Of a DNA stretch of 51,840 nt, positions 31,805-39,743 are shown in pieces. The notes beneath the pieces are model-generated. The model was given only the letters and a program-made list of their open reading frames with translations. It ran no database searches and had not been told where the DNA came from. The position numbers and the translations under genes were made by a program. Source of the DNA: a virus; the IMG/VR virus record IMGVR_UViG_3300038361_000101, positions 1-51,840 of that record; one strand, given 5' to 3'. The first letter of the stretch is position 1. The number at the start of each line of letters is the position of its first letter.

Positions 31805-32686
31805 ATGAAGATTGACTGCTTTACATTCATGAATAGAAATGGAATATCTGATTTCTTTACTATGTATGTACAGGATTCTAGTAATGAAGTTAGTAGAAAA
31901 CATAGAACAGCATCTATGTCGGTCAAATCAGTTTTAAGAATTCATCCAGATTATTTAAAAAAAGTATGTAAAAATAGACCCTTTTACAGGAGAAAATCTA
32001 TGGAAATAACAAATATTAATGCGACAACAATTCCAGATGCATGGTTTCAATGTATATCAAAAGTTTTAGATGTTGGATTCAAATATAAAATTGAACATGG
32101 TTCATTCGTTGGACAGACAAGATTAGAGTTTGACTTCATTACAGTGTATATTAAACATCCTTATGCAGAACCTTATGATCTTATGTTACCTCAAATTCCA
32201 GCACATTTGGGTATGCCTAATCCTGTAGAAAATGGTTATGTTGAACAGTATCTCCCCTACCTTATGACAGGTGAGAAACAAGAGGGTGAAGATTACACTT
32301 ATGGAGAAAGATTAAATAAAGTTCCTATACATTCTTATTATGCAAATCAAGTATCCTATTGGGTTAATATTTTGGAAAAAACCCCTAATACTAATCAGGC
32401 CATATTACAAGTTGGTCAACCCTCTGATTGTACATTAGAAGATCCTCCATGTCTACGTCATATTGATATGAGAATCAAAGATGATGAGTTAATATTTTAC
32501 CCTTATTTCAGAAGTTGGGACATGTGGGGAGGGTTTCCTGCTAACCTTGCTGGTATTGCTGTACTGCAAAAACATATGGCCGATGAAATTGGTGTAGAAT
32601 CTGGTCCGATTATTGCTTCATCCAAAGGACTTCATCTGTACGGGTATATAGAAGAACTTGCAAAGCTCAGAACAAATAAATCGTGA
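31805..32686 (+). CDS. Thymidylate synthase-like protein with N-terminal extension
   Basis: 293 residues. The C-terminal half carries the ThyA signature in order: DPPCLRHIDMRI with the nucleophilic cysteine near 218, then FRSWDMWGGFPANLAGI near 237-253, where the asparagine (PANLAG) corresponds to the dUMP-selecting residue, so dUMP rather than dCMP is the likely substrate. Residues 1-65 are not part of the normal ThyA N-terminus. An AGGAG at 31988-31992 precedes an in-frame ATG at 32000, so a shorter 228-residue product is possible. It would provide dTMP, or a 5-substituted dUMP, for phage DNA. Confidence 0.75.
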   Translation: MKIDCFTFMNRNGISDFFTMYVQDSSNEVSRKHRTASMSVKSVLRIHPDYLKKVCKNRPFYRRKSMEITNINATTIPDAWFQCISKVLDVGFKYKIEHGSFVGQTRLEFDFITVYIKHPYAEPYDLMLPQIPAHLGMPNPVENGYVEQYLPYLMTGEKQEGEDYTYGERLNKVPIHSYYANQVSYWVNILEKTPNTNQAILQVGQPSDCTLEDPPCLRHIDMRIKDDELIFYPYFRSWDMWGGFPANLAGIAVLQKHMADEIGVESGPIIASSKGLHLYGYIEELAKLRTNKS

Positions 32687-32743
32687 TGAAACCACCTTTA
32701 GATGCACTTTTTTCTTGCTTTTTTATTTTTCATTCATTATAAT
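32679..32743 (+). promoter_or_regulatory. Promoter with upstream CGTGATGAAA box
   Basis: TTGCTT 32715-32720, 17-bp spacer, TATAAT 32738-32743. AATCGTGATGAAA at 32679-32691, which overlaps the thyA stop codon, is exactly 33 bp upstream of the -35, as at 19118-19182. TTTTTTCTTGCTTTTTTA is also shared. It would drive the gene at 32768 and the clamp loader. Confidence 0.58.
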
Positions 32744-32767
32744 AAAATCACTCTTGAAAGGTTAACT

Positions 32768-33046
32768 ATGACAAAAATTGAAGTTGAGAAAGAAATCAAA
32801 AGACTTAATTCTGTGGACCCTGAATGGTTTTGTCCTTTACTCAATGCTACATGCAGAAAAGATTGTATCAACTTCACCAAACCATTTATTTTTAATATTG
32901 ATGGAAAAACTATCAATGATGTTAAAGAGGATTCATTTGAGGTGGCGGGATTCGTATGTTCTAATGCACAGTATCTAGGACATCTCTCAGTAATTTACTG
33001 TCATAATTGCGGTGCTGAAATCATCGCAGGAAGAGGAGAGTTTTAA
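32768..33046 (+). CDS. Small Cys-rich protein, probable zinc binder
   Basis: 92 residues from the ATG at 32768, chosen because GAAAGG lies 7 nt upstream and the promoter ends at 32743; the frame extends upstream without a good start. FCPLLNATCRKDCINF and YCHNCGAEI provide cysteines for one or two zinc sites. Start of the clamp-loader gene overlaps its stop. Function unknown. Confidence 0.62.
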   Translation: MTKIEVEKEIKRLNSVDPEWFCPLLNATCRKDCINFTKPFIFNIDGKTINDVKEDSFEVAGFVCSNAQYLGHLSVIYCHNCGAEIIAGRGEF

Positions 33047-35241
33047 TGCCATTACATACTAAATACCAAGTCACAAACTTAGATGATATAGTTGGAAATG
33101 ATGATACTGTAAAATCTCTAATCTCAGTCCTTAATAGAGAAGAAGATGTTCCTCATACTTATTTATTTACAGGACCCGCCGGTACAGGAAAGAGTACATT
33201 CGCTGAGATAGTAAAAGATGAATTGGGATGTAGTGATAACGATTTCTTCAAATATAATGCTGCCTCTAAAAAATCAAGGGGCATAGACATGACAAGTGAA
33301 ATTGAAGAAAGGTGTGTCTATGCACCTTCTAATGGTAAAGTTAAATTCTACCTACTTGAGGAATGTTTTCATAAAGATACACTTGTAACTAGGGCTAATA
33401 ATGAGTTAATTAAAATTAAAGATATTGAAATAGGGAGTAAAGTAAAGAATCTCCATGGAGTAGATACAGTAGAAAAGGTATTTATAAATAAGGTTCCTTT
33501 GAACAGAATGGTTACAGTACATTTATCTAATGGGGTGTACATCGTATGCTCTAAGGATCATTTGTTCTACACCGAAAATAAAAAATGGGTAAAAGCGAAA
33601 AACCTTGACAATACTACTTTCCTGTGCTTTGATAGTGATACCATGTCAAAACTATCAGTATTGGAGGGTAAAGATGAAAAAGAATTACTGCAAAGAATGC
33701 AACATAGAAATACACAAGAAAAGGAAATTTTGCTCCAACCGATGTTCAGCCCTGTACAGAGAAAGACATATGAAAAGAGAGTACAATTGTATATGCAAAA
33801 TATGTGGAGAAAAATTTGTAGGTCTTGTTTGCAATTCTCGACATTGTCCAGAGTGCAAAAAAGAGAAAATAGATTATTGCCAAAAGTGTGGGAAAGAGTT
33901 TACAAATTCAAAAGCGAATCCAACAAGATTCTGTTCTGGCTCTTGTTTGGCAAAATGGAGAAATGCACAACCAGATTTTCAGAAAGTTCTTCGCTCAGAA
34001 GAAAAGAAGAAAGCGGTTTTACTAGGGCACAAGAAATCAAAAATAAAAAATCCACAACTTTGGAAAGATGTAGCACAAAAAACATCAGATCGTATGAAAA
34101 AGAACAATCCAATGGCGAACAAAGATACCATTCAAAAAATGATAAATACAAAAGAAAAAAATGGAACTTTGCGTTTACCAATTTTACCAAGGGGTGGGAA
34201 TGGTTCTTACACAAAAGCACAATTAATTCTACATACTGCTTTGCAATGGCCAATGGAAGTAATAGTTCCTACAGCACCAGAAATCCCAAAAGGGGAGAAA
34301 CGAATTTTTTGCAAGCTACACAGCTACCCCACTCATTACAAACTGGATCTAGCGAAACAGGAATTGAAACTAGCTATAGAAGTGGATGGTGCAGGACACC
34401 GTATGCGGCTGGAGAAAGAGAAAGACAAGAAGAAAGAAAAGAGACTAAAAGAATTAGGGTGGACCACATTACGTTTTACGAACAAGCAGATAATAGAGAA
34501 CCTGCCTTTGGTTTTGTTTCGAATAAAGAAAAAGAGCAAGGATTTATTGAATTCTATGACTTACAAGTAAAAGAGAATCCTTCTTATATCGCTAATGGTT
34601 GTATGGTTCATAATTGCCATGCGTTAACCCCTGCTGCTCAGGAAGCTCTGTTAGAAATAATTCATAGACCCCCATCCCATGTTTATTTTGGTCTTTGTAC
34701 TACTGAACCAGAGAAATTGAAACCTACCTTTAAAAGGCGTTGTCACCATTACATTTTAGAACCTTTGAATAGAGGACAATTACTTAAACTTCTGACAAGG
34801 GTTTTGAAAGAAGAAGGAATAGATGATTACCCTAAAAGTGTACTGAATAAAATAATTCCTGCTTCTAATGGTTCTGCTGGTATTGCTCTGAATCTTTTAG
34901 ATAAGGTCATTGATATTGAGGATGAGAATGAAGCATTAACAGTCATAGAGAATACCACAATCTCTGAGACTGCTGTGAATGAAGTTGCCCAAAGCATCTT
35001 AACCCATGACACCTGGCCAAACTTTGCAACGAAGGTGAAGGGGCTGAAGGGGGATGCCGAGAGTTTACGTAGAGCATTCGCAACCTATTTTAGCAAAGTA
35101 ATGATGGGTTCAAAAACAGAAGAGAAGGCATCTCTTATGATGGAGGTGTTAGAACCGTTCATGGATAACACTACAACGATGTATGCAGGAAAAGCAGGGT
35201 TAGATTATTCTTTAACCTTTGCTTGGAATGCTACAGGGTAA
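33046..35241 (+). CDS. Clamp-loader ATPase interrupted by an intein
   Basis: 731 codons. The flanks are an RFC/gp44-type AAA+ clamp loader: Walker A FTGPAGTGKS ends at residue 50, and Walker B is split, YLLEE before and CHALTPAAQEALLEII after the insert, followed by the FKRRCHHY (sensor/SRC-like) segment. Removal of the intein (residues 107-523) leaves 314 residues, the size of T4 gp44. The loader opens the sliding clamp (27879) and places it on primed DNA. The intein sits at the DExx motif, a typical intein site because it is strongly conserved. Confidence 0.9.
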   Translation: MPLHTKYQVTNLDDIVGNDDTVKSLISVLNREEDVPHTYLFTGPAGTGKSTFAEIVKDELGCSDNDFFKYNAASKKSRGIDMTSEIEERCVYAPSNGKVKFYLLEECFHKDTLVTRANNELIKIKDIEIGSKVKNLHGVDTVEKVFINKVPLNRMVTVHLSNGVYIVCSKDHLFYTENKKWVKAKNLDNTTFLCFDSDTMSKLSVLEGKDEKELLQRMQHRNTQEKEILLQPMFSPVQRKTYEKRVQLYMQNMWRKICRSCLQFSTLSRVQKRENRLLPKVWERVYKFKSESNKILFWLLFGKMEKCTTRFSESSSLRRKEESGFTRAQEIKNKKSTTLERCSTKNIRSYEKEQSNGEQRYHSKNDKYKRKKWNFAFTNFTKGWEWFLHKSTINSTYCFAMANGSNSSYSTRNPKRGETNFLQATQLPHSLQTGSSETGIETSYRSGWCRTPYAAGERERQEERKETKRIRVDHITFYEQADNREPAFGFVSNKEKEQGFIEFYDLQVKENPSYIANGCMVHNCHALTPAAQEALLEIIHRPPSHVYFGLCTTEPEKLKPTFKRRCHHYILEPLNRGQLLKLLTRVLKEEGIDDYPKSVLNKIIPASNGSAGIALNLLDKVIDIEDENEALTVIENTTISETAVNEVAQSILTHDTWPNFATKVKGLKGDAESLRRAFATYFSKVMMGSKTEEKASLMMEVLEPFMDNTTTMYAGKAGLDYSLTFAWNATG
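33364..34614 (+). mobile_element. Intein in the clamp-loader Walker B motif
   Basis: 417 codons. The first residue is Cys (CFHKDTLVTRANNELIKIKD is block A), NGVYIVCSKDHLFYTE is block B, EFYDLQVKENPSYIANGCMV is blocks F/G, ending in His-Asn, and the next extein residue is Cys. These are all the splicing residues expected. Between B and F the frame contains no recognisable domain in the splicing frame; instead an endonuclease gene is encoded there out of frame (33674-34570). The splicing frame stays open across it, giving a long basic, low-complexity linker. Confidence 0.9.
33674..34570 (+). CDS. Vsr-like homing endonuclease nested out of frame in the intein
   Basis: 298 residues in the +1 frame relative to the clamp loader. 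GGAGG at 33663-33667 is 6 nt upstream of the ATG. The N-terminus has several zinc knuckles (YCKECN, FCSNRC, CKICGEKF, CPECK, YCQKCGKEF, FCSGSC). The middle resembles NUMOD3-type DNA-binding repeats. The C-terminus HYKLDLAKQELKLAIEVDG followed by GHR and RLKELGWTTLRFTNKQI is like the Vsr/PD-(D/E)xK fold of small homing endonucleases. Its last 14 codons overlap intein block F. It most likely cuts intein-less alleles and drives spread of the intein. Confidence 0.82.
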   Translation: MKKNYCKECNIEIHKKRKFCSNRCSALYRERHMKREYNCICKICGEKFVGLVCNSRHCPECKKEKIDYCQKCGKEFTNSKANPTRFCSGSCLAKWRNAQPDFQKVLRSEEKKKAVLLGHKKSKIKNPQLWKDVAQKTSDRMKKNNPMANKDTIQKMINTKEKNGTLRLPILPRGGNGSYTKAQLILHTALQWPMEVIVPTAPEIPKGEKRIFCKLHSYPTHYKLDLAKQELKLAIEVDGAGHRMRLEKEKDKKKEKRLKELGWTTLRFTNKQIIENLPLVLFRIKKKSKDLLNSMTYK

Positions 35242-35252
35242 GGGAGAATAAA

Positions 35253-35774
35253 ATGAGATCCTATGAGGAAGCATTAAGGATTGACTTCAATGACCTACAC
35301 ACCAATTGGAAAAATCATTCAGATGATTTTATGTATTGGGCAAAGAAGTGGGCTGAAGCTGTCGAGAAAAAAGATAAATTGAAAGAAATGGTAAAAGTTC
35401 GTTCAGCAGAAATTGAAATGGGAATTCGAAAAGAATTTGCGGCACGTCCACCAAAGAATATTAAGGTAACAGAAAGTGTTATAGCCTCAGAAGTAACCAT
35501 GAATGATGAATTGAAGGGATTAAGAAATCAAATATTGGAAACAAATAAAGATGTGGATGTTTATGCTGCTGCTAAAGCTGCATTCGAATCAAGGAAAAAA
35601 GCACTAGAGGGTATTACAAGTTTATGGATTGCGGGTTATTACTCAACACCTAATGCACCAAGAGAATTTAAGGAGGTAGCAAATGAAGCAGTAAGAAAGA
35701 AGAGTATGGAAGCACATCAAAAAGAGATTAAAAAGGGTAATATTAGACTGAAAAGGAGAAAGAAAAGTGAATAA
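35253..35774 (+). CDS. UvsY-like recombination mediator candidate
   Basis: 173 residues from ATG 35253, just after AGGGAG; an upstream in-frame ATG at 35223 is inside the clamp-loader gene. The pattern (SYEEALRIDFNDLHTNWKNH near the start, a long charged helix, then FESRKKALEGITSLWIAGYY near 115-135) matches a widespread group of phage proteins thought to be UvsY-like or recombination mediators. Location beside SSB and near UvsX supports it. Orthology is inferred. Confidence 0.5.
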   Translation: MRSYEEALRIDFNDLHTNWKNHSDDFMYWAKKWAEAVEKKDKLKEMVKVRSAEIEMGIRKEFAARPPKNIKVTESVIASEVTMNDELKGLRNQILETNKDVDVYAAAKAAFESRKKALEGITSLWIAGYYSTPNAPREFKEVANEAVRKKSMEAHQKEIKKGNIRLKRRKKSE

Positions 35775-35943
35775 AATACAGGTAATGATGAACATTCTAA
35801 CAGAAGCAGCAGTTGACTATGACAAATTCTTGAACGGTAACAATGCAGCAGGGGCGAGAGTTCGAAAATTCATGCAAGAAACCAAAGTTAAAGCGCAGGA
35901 TATCAGGGTTGAAATTTCAACAATTAAAAAAGAAAGAGCATAG
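35767..35943 (+). CDS. Small basic histone H1/Hc1-like protein (58 aa)
   Basis: Start GTG at 35767 (AAAAGGAGAAAG upstream), with a second possible start at ATG 35785. The motif GNNAAGARVRKFMQETKVKA and QDIRVEISTIKKERA resembles the K/R-A-A-G-x-R-x-R-K pattern of Hc1/H1-like DNA-binding proteins found in bacteria and phages. Perhaps a minor DNA-binding accessory to SSB, which follows 9 bp downstream. Confidence 0.55.
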   Translation: MNKIQVMMNILTEAAVDYDKFLNGNNAAGARVRKFMQETKVKAQDIRVEISTIKKERA

Positions 35944-35952
35944 GAGGAAATT

Positions 35953-37026
35953 ATGGCTGGTAAAAGAGCATCGTTTCGGGATAAGTATCGCAAACAAAAA
36001 AAGGACCTTCAGAAAAGACATCAAGAATCTGTGAATAATAAAGATGCTGGAATGTATGGTTCTGTTTTTGATAAAACAAAACTGAATAACCGAACCTTTT
36101 GGAAATGCGGTGAAGCCAAACACACCATTGATATTATTCCTTTTGTCTGTGGTGATAACATGCCGGCTATGCAGAATACAGAAGCAGGGGAGACCAGTTG
36201 GTTTCTTGATCTTTGGGTTCATAGGGGTGTTGGGGTATTGGGTCATCCTTATCCTTGTCTTGCATTGAATTGGGGTGAAAAGTGTCCCATCTGCGAAGAA
36301 CTGCAAAACAACAGAGACAAATACACTGAAGATGATTGGAAAGCTGCAAAAGCTAAACGTAGGTCAATGTACCTTATCTGGAGTCACACCACTCCCAGTG
36401 ATGAAGAGAAGGGTATTCAGATTTGGGATGTTGCTCATTGGTTTATGGAAGATAAACTTAGTGAAATTTCTATTAAACCTAAAGGCGGTGGTACTATTGC
36501 CTACTACGATATTGACACTGGTAAACATGTCATGTTCACTCGTAGGGGGACAGGTGCCACAAACACTCAATATTTAGGTCACGCATTCTATGATAGGGAT
36601 GAACCTGAAATTCCTGATTACATTTTAGACCAAACTTTTGAGCTTGACATGGCAGTAATTCACCCTACATATAAAGAGTTGTATGAAGTGTTCCATCAAT
36701 CTGCACCTGAAGAAGAGGAAGAAGTTGTAGATGAACCACCTGAAACTGAGCCAGATCCAGAACCTGAAGATGATTCCCCTATTGTTGGTGATGATGAATG
36801 TCCAGGTGGTGGTACAATGGGTGTCGATATTGAACAGTTAGAAGAATGTAAAACTTGTGTCAATTGGGACCCTTGTGAAGAAGAAGCTGATAGGTTGGAA
36901 GCTCAAGATGTTGAACCCGAACCTGAACCCGAACCTGAACCACCCAAGGAAAAAAAGCGACTTCGAAGGAAATCTTCTGAACCTGAAAAGAAAGAACCTG
37001 TGAAAAGAAGAAGACGTAGAGGATAA
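35953..37026 (+). CDS. Single-stranded DNA-binding protein, gp32-like
   Basis: 357 residues. Residues ~50-240 form the DNA-binding core with CPICEEL and nearby histidine/cysteine residues as a zinc site, comparable to T4 gp32. The C-terminus is acidic (EEEEEVVDEPPETEPDPEPE) and includes a second cysteine group (DDECPGGG, CKTC, CEEE), then EPEPEPEPEP and finally a strongly basic tail KRRRRRG. An acidic tail is expected for SSBs that recruit partners; a terminal basic stretch is unusual. The repeated GAACCTGAACCC DNA underlies the EP run. Confidence 0.72.
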   Translation: MAGKRASFRDKYRKQKKDLQKRHQESVNNKDAGMYGSVFDKTKLNNRTFWKCGEAKHTIDIIPFVCGDNMPAMQNTEAGETSWFLDLWVHRGVGVLGHPYPCLALNWGEKCPICEELQNNRDKYTEDDWKAAKAKRRSMYLIWSHTTPSDEEKGIQIWDVAHWFMEDKLSEISIKPKGGGTIAYYDIDTGKHVMFTRRGTGATNTQYLGHAFYDRDEPEIPDYILDQTFELDMAVIHPTYKELYEVFHQSAPEEEEEVVDEPPETEPDPEPEDDSPIVGDDECPGGGTMGVDIEQLEECKTCVNWDPCEEEADRLEAQDVEPEPEPEPEPPKEKKRLRRKSSEPEKKEPVKRRRRRG

Positions 37027-37035
37027 ATTTTAATA

Positions 37036-37060
37036 TAATGGGGGTATTATACCCCCATTA
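37036..37060 (+). terminator. Perfect 11-bp stem-loop after SSB
   Basis: TAATGGGGGTA (37036-37046) pairs with TACCCCCATTA (37050-37060) around TTA. No T-run follows, so it may stabilise or process the mRNA rather than terminate it. It sits just before the ribosome binding site of the next gene. Confidence 0.45.
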
Positions 37061-37074
37061 TTAAGGAGATTACT

Positions 37075-37341
37075 ATGGAAATGAATTTTGAATCTGAATA
37101 CTCAAAAGAAATGGATGAAGAAATACATATCTATTACAGATCAATAGATGAAGCTAAAGAAGCGAGAAGGAAGGAATTTGAAAAACAGTACAATAGTTTG
37201 AGAGAAAAAGTATTGGACCTTTTTGATTCAATTGATGATTCTATTGATGCAGCTTACGATGAAATAGAGCAAGGTGCTAGGGAAAAATGTGAAGAAAACC
37301 TTATTAAGATAAGGGAAAAGCATTACAAAAGAGAAGGATAA
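37075..37341 (+). CDS. Small coiled-coil protein of unknown function
   Basis: 88 residues, very charged, mostly one long helix (EAKEARRKEFEKQYNSLREK onward). Overall a predicted coiled coil. AAGGAG precedes the ATG. Between SSB and the recombinase; no family recognised. Confidence 0.58.
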   Translation: MEMNFESEYSKEMDEEIHIYYRSIDEAKEARRKEFEKQYNSLREKVLDLFDSIDDSIDAAYDEIEQGAREKCEENLIKIREKHYKREG

Positions 37342-37344
37342 ATC

Positions 37345-38409
37345 ATGGGTAAAATTCTAAAAAAGAAATCTGACGTTGAAGAAATAACACAACATGCCAA
37401 TAAAAAGAAAGAAAGCACCCCTAAAGATAAGGGTCTTTTAATTCCTAGTGGTTCTCGTATGTTAAACTTAGCTTGCTCAGATACTTCCAATGGTGCGTTT
37501 CAACTTGGTAAAATTGTGAACCTCATTGGTGACAGTTCAAGTGGAAAGACGCTTCTCGCTCTATCTATGCTGTCTGAAGTAGCAAACAGACCTGAATTTG
37601 ATGAGTATGATTTAATTCTTGATGATGCTGAAGAGGCTCTATCATTTGATATTAAAGAATTATTTGGAAGCGTCTTAGATGAAAGAGTAAACTTGAGTAT
37701 TACTTCCAATACCATAGAGGACTACTACGGTAATGTACTCAGAGCAATAAAGAAAGGGCAACCTTTCATTTATGTCCTTGATAGTTTTGATTCTATTACT
37801 GCCGATGAAGAAATAAAAAGATCCAAAGAGTATGAGAATAACAAGGCAGAAAAATCTGGTAGTTACAAAACGGAAAAAGCTAGAATGTCCAGTGAAATTC
37901 TTAGGGTCATTAAAGGTGGGATGAAAGAAACCAATTCATTGCTTTTCATTATCTCACAGACCAGAGATAATATTGGATTCGGTGCCATGTTTACTCCCAA
38001 AGTTAGAACAGGCGGTAGGGCATTAAAATTCTATTGCAGTCATGAAATTTGGTTAGCTGTAGGAAAGAAGCATAAGAAAAAAGGTCTAGAAGTTGGCGCT
38101 GATGTTATGAGTAAAGTTTCTAAAAACAAATTAACAGGAAAGAAAAGAGAAATACAATTTCCTATCTATTACGATTACGGTGTAGATGATCTAGTTTCCT
38201 GTGTTGATTTTCTAATAGAACAAAAGGTTTGGACTAAAAGTGGTAGCAAAATAACCACCAATGATTTATTTCCTGAAAGTACTATCGCTAAATTAATCAG
38301 CACAATAGAAGATGAAGATAGGGAACAAGAGGTATTAGACCTAGCTAGTGAAACTTGGTTAGATCGTGAAGATGCAGTAAAGTTAAGAAGAAAGAAAAAA
38401 TTCGCTTAA
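37345..38409 (+). CDS. uvsX: RecA/UvsX-type recombinase
   Basis: 354 residues. Walker A GDSSSGKT at 62-69; VLDSFDSITAD near 148-158 is Walker B; the SQTRDNIG segment near 210-217 is the L2/Q-like region, and the RTGGRALKFYCS motif is seen in phage UvsX proteins. It polymerises on ssDNA and promotes strand exchange and recombination-dependent replication with UvsY-like, SSB and UvsW partners in this window. A short lysine-rich N-terminal tail is present. Confidence 0.9.
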   Translation: MGKILKKKSDVEEITQHANKKKESTPKDKGLLIPSGSRMLNLACSDTSNGAFQLGKIVNLIGDSSSGKTLLALSMLSEVANRPEFDEYDLILDDAEEALSFDIKELFGSVLDERVNLSITSNTIEDYYGNVLRAIKKGQPFIYVLDSFDSITADEEIKRSKEYENNKAEKSGSYKTEKARMSSEILRVIKGGMKETNSLLFIISQTRDNIGFGAMFTPKVRTGGRALKFYCSHEIWLAVGKKHKKKGLEVGADVMSKVSKNKLTGKKREIQFPIYYDYGVDDLVSCVDFLIEQKVWTKSGSKITTNDLFPESTIAKLISTIEDEDREQEVLDLASETWLDREDAVKLRRKKKFA

Positions 38410-38421
38410 AAAGGAGATACT

Positions 38422-38808
38422 ATGAACAACATCATATCCCTTAGTATTCTAGGTACAATTTTCTTACTATTCCTAATTGCTGGAAGTATGTACGGTTGTC
38501 CAAAGTATAATGTTTGGCAACAGGGGTTAGCAGGAGAAGCTCAACTTAATAAGGCAGAACAAACTAGAAAGATTCTTATAGAACAAGCAAAGGCAGAAAA
38601 GGAATCAGCCATATACAGAGCCGAAGCTATCGGTATCTTAGGTAAAGCTGCAAAAGAATATCCTGAGTATAGATTACAGGAATTTCTTGGTGCATTTGCA
38701 GAAGCCTTACAAAGTGAAACCATTGATCAAATTATTTATGTACCAACTGAAGCAAATATTCCTATTATGGAAGCCGCACGTTTTACTACTGTGCAGAATG
38801 AAAAATAA
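38422..38808 (+). CDS. Membrane-anchored SPFH/HflC-like protein fragment
   Basis: 128 residues. An N-terminal transmembrane segment (about 4-26) is followed by KYNVWQQGLAGEAQLNKAEQ and EQAKAEKESAIYRAEAIGIL, the helical part seen at the C-terminus of stomatin/prohibitin-type proteins, without the SPFH domain itself. Such short phage versions are common and may act on the host FtsH/HflKC system, but no partner is visible. ATG follows AAGGAG. Confidence 0.65.
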   Translation: MNNIISLSILGTIFLLFLIAGSMYGCPKYNVWQQGLAGEAQLNKAEQTRKILIEQAKAEKESAIYRAEAIGILGKAAKEYPEYRLQEFLGAFAEALQSETIDQIIYVPTEANIPIMEAARFTTVQNEK

Positions 38809-38837
38809 CATTAACCTTTAAAGGAAAGGGGCACAAA

Positions 38838-39062
38838 ATGGGTGAATTAAGAGTGATGAGTACATTGGGGGATACAAAGGTTATTTGGGACCCTGAAAAT
38901 GAAGATGAAGTAGAAGCTGCTGAAGATCAGTTTGATTCTCTTTTGGGCAAAGGATTTAAAGCTTTTAAAGTTAAGAAAGATGGTAAAGCTGGAGTGCAAA
39001 TCAAAAGGTTTAACCCAAATGAAGCAATGTACATCCTCGTTCCAGAGCTTAAAGGAGGGTAA
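38838..39062 (+). CDS. Small protein of unknown function
   Basis: 74 residues. Begins MGELRVMSTLGDTKVIWDPE; the sequence resembles small phage proteins that occur next to VW-repeat proteins. The terminus FNPNEAMYILVPELKGG is conserved-looking. Function unknown. Confidence 0.6.
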   Translation: MGELRVMSTLGDTKVIWDPENEDEVEAAEDQFDSLLGKGFKAFKVKKDGKAGVQIKRFNPNEAMYILVPELKGG

Positions 39063-39074
39063 GGAGGTAAAAAG

Positions 39075-39725
39075 ATGAATACGTGTACTTATGCAAGTAC
39101 AACTTCTGGCACTGCTTCTACTGACTATGTATGGAATACATGGTCAGGCAATACTGCTTCCTCATCTACTTCTACTACCACCTATACAGATACAGTATGG
39201 GTGACTTGGACAAGTGATTCTACGTCTACTGGTAATGCCACTGCTACAACTTCTTCTGGATATGTAAATGTGGTATGGAATGATTGGGTAGAAGATACCG
39301 AAGTAACTCCGTACGAGCAAGTTGCTCCAGTAGAACAAGATCAATCAGATGATTTTTGGGAGAAGAAGCAAAAGGAAAGAAAAGAAGCAGAAAATAAAGC
39401 TGTTGAACTTTTAGAAGTCTTAATAGGCAAAGAGCAGACTAAGATTTATCAAGAAACAGGAAGGGTATTCCTTAAAGGCAAGAAATTTGATTACCATATT
39501 GTTAAGGGTAGTGGGTTTAATATTCGTAAGATTGAGAAGAATCGGGTTGTAGACCTTTGCGCCCACATTAGTAAATCCATTTATCCAGATACAGACAATG
39601 TAGTAGCCTTGTTACTTGCGTTACAGGATGATGAAGAAGGTGTCTTGAAATTGGCTAATGAACGTGGCAGTTCAGATGATATGCCGATAAATAATTTTCC
39701 AAGAGCTGCCGTTGCTGGAGGGTAA
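39075..39725 (+). CDS. Ser/Thr-rich VW-repeat protein
   Basis: 216 residues. The first ~75 residues are Ser/Thr/Gly/Ala-rich with three repeats of Y/T-x-V-W-x-x-W (YVWNTW, TVWVTW, VVWNDW), unlike any other gene here. The C-terminal ~120 residues are an ordinary globular domain (IYQETGRVFLKGKKFDYHIV onward) that may bind nucleic acid or RNA. It follows a strong AAGGAGG. Function unknown; the repeat N-terminus could be surface-exposed or intrinsically disordered. Confidence 0.62.
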   Translation: MNTCTYASTTSGTASTDYVWNTWSGNTASSSTSTTTYTDTVWVTWTSDSTSTGNATATTSSGYVNVVWNDWVEDTEVTPYEQVAPVEQDQSDDFWEKKQKERKEAENKAVELLEVLIGKEQTKIYQETGRVFLKGKKFDYHIVKGSGFNIRKIEKNRVVDLCAHISKSIYPDTDNVVALLLALQDDEEGVLKLANERGSSDDMPINNFPRAAVAGG

Positions 39726-39743
39726 TAAAAAATTATTTTTATC

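Noticed and set aside
32692-32730. Rho-independent terminator after thyA
   Set aside because: The T-run is preceded by at most a 3-bp stem. The shared box and -35/-10 spacing fit a promoter better; only the copy at 19140-19159 has a real terminator-like hairpin.
33605-34570. Nested frame as a chance shadow ORF
   Set aside because: It has ordered zinc knuckles, a Vsr-like motif and a well-placed ribosome binding site, so the nested frame is the real gene and the splicing frame is the low-complexity one there.
36923-36950. CRISPR-like short repeat
   Set aside because: It is the GAACCTGAACCC run encoding the SSB EP tail; no spacers. No CRISPR array was seen anywhere in the window.
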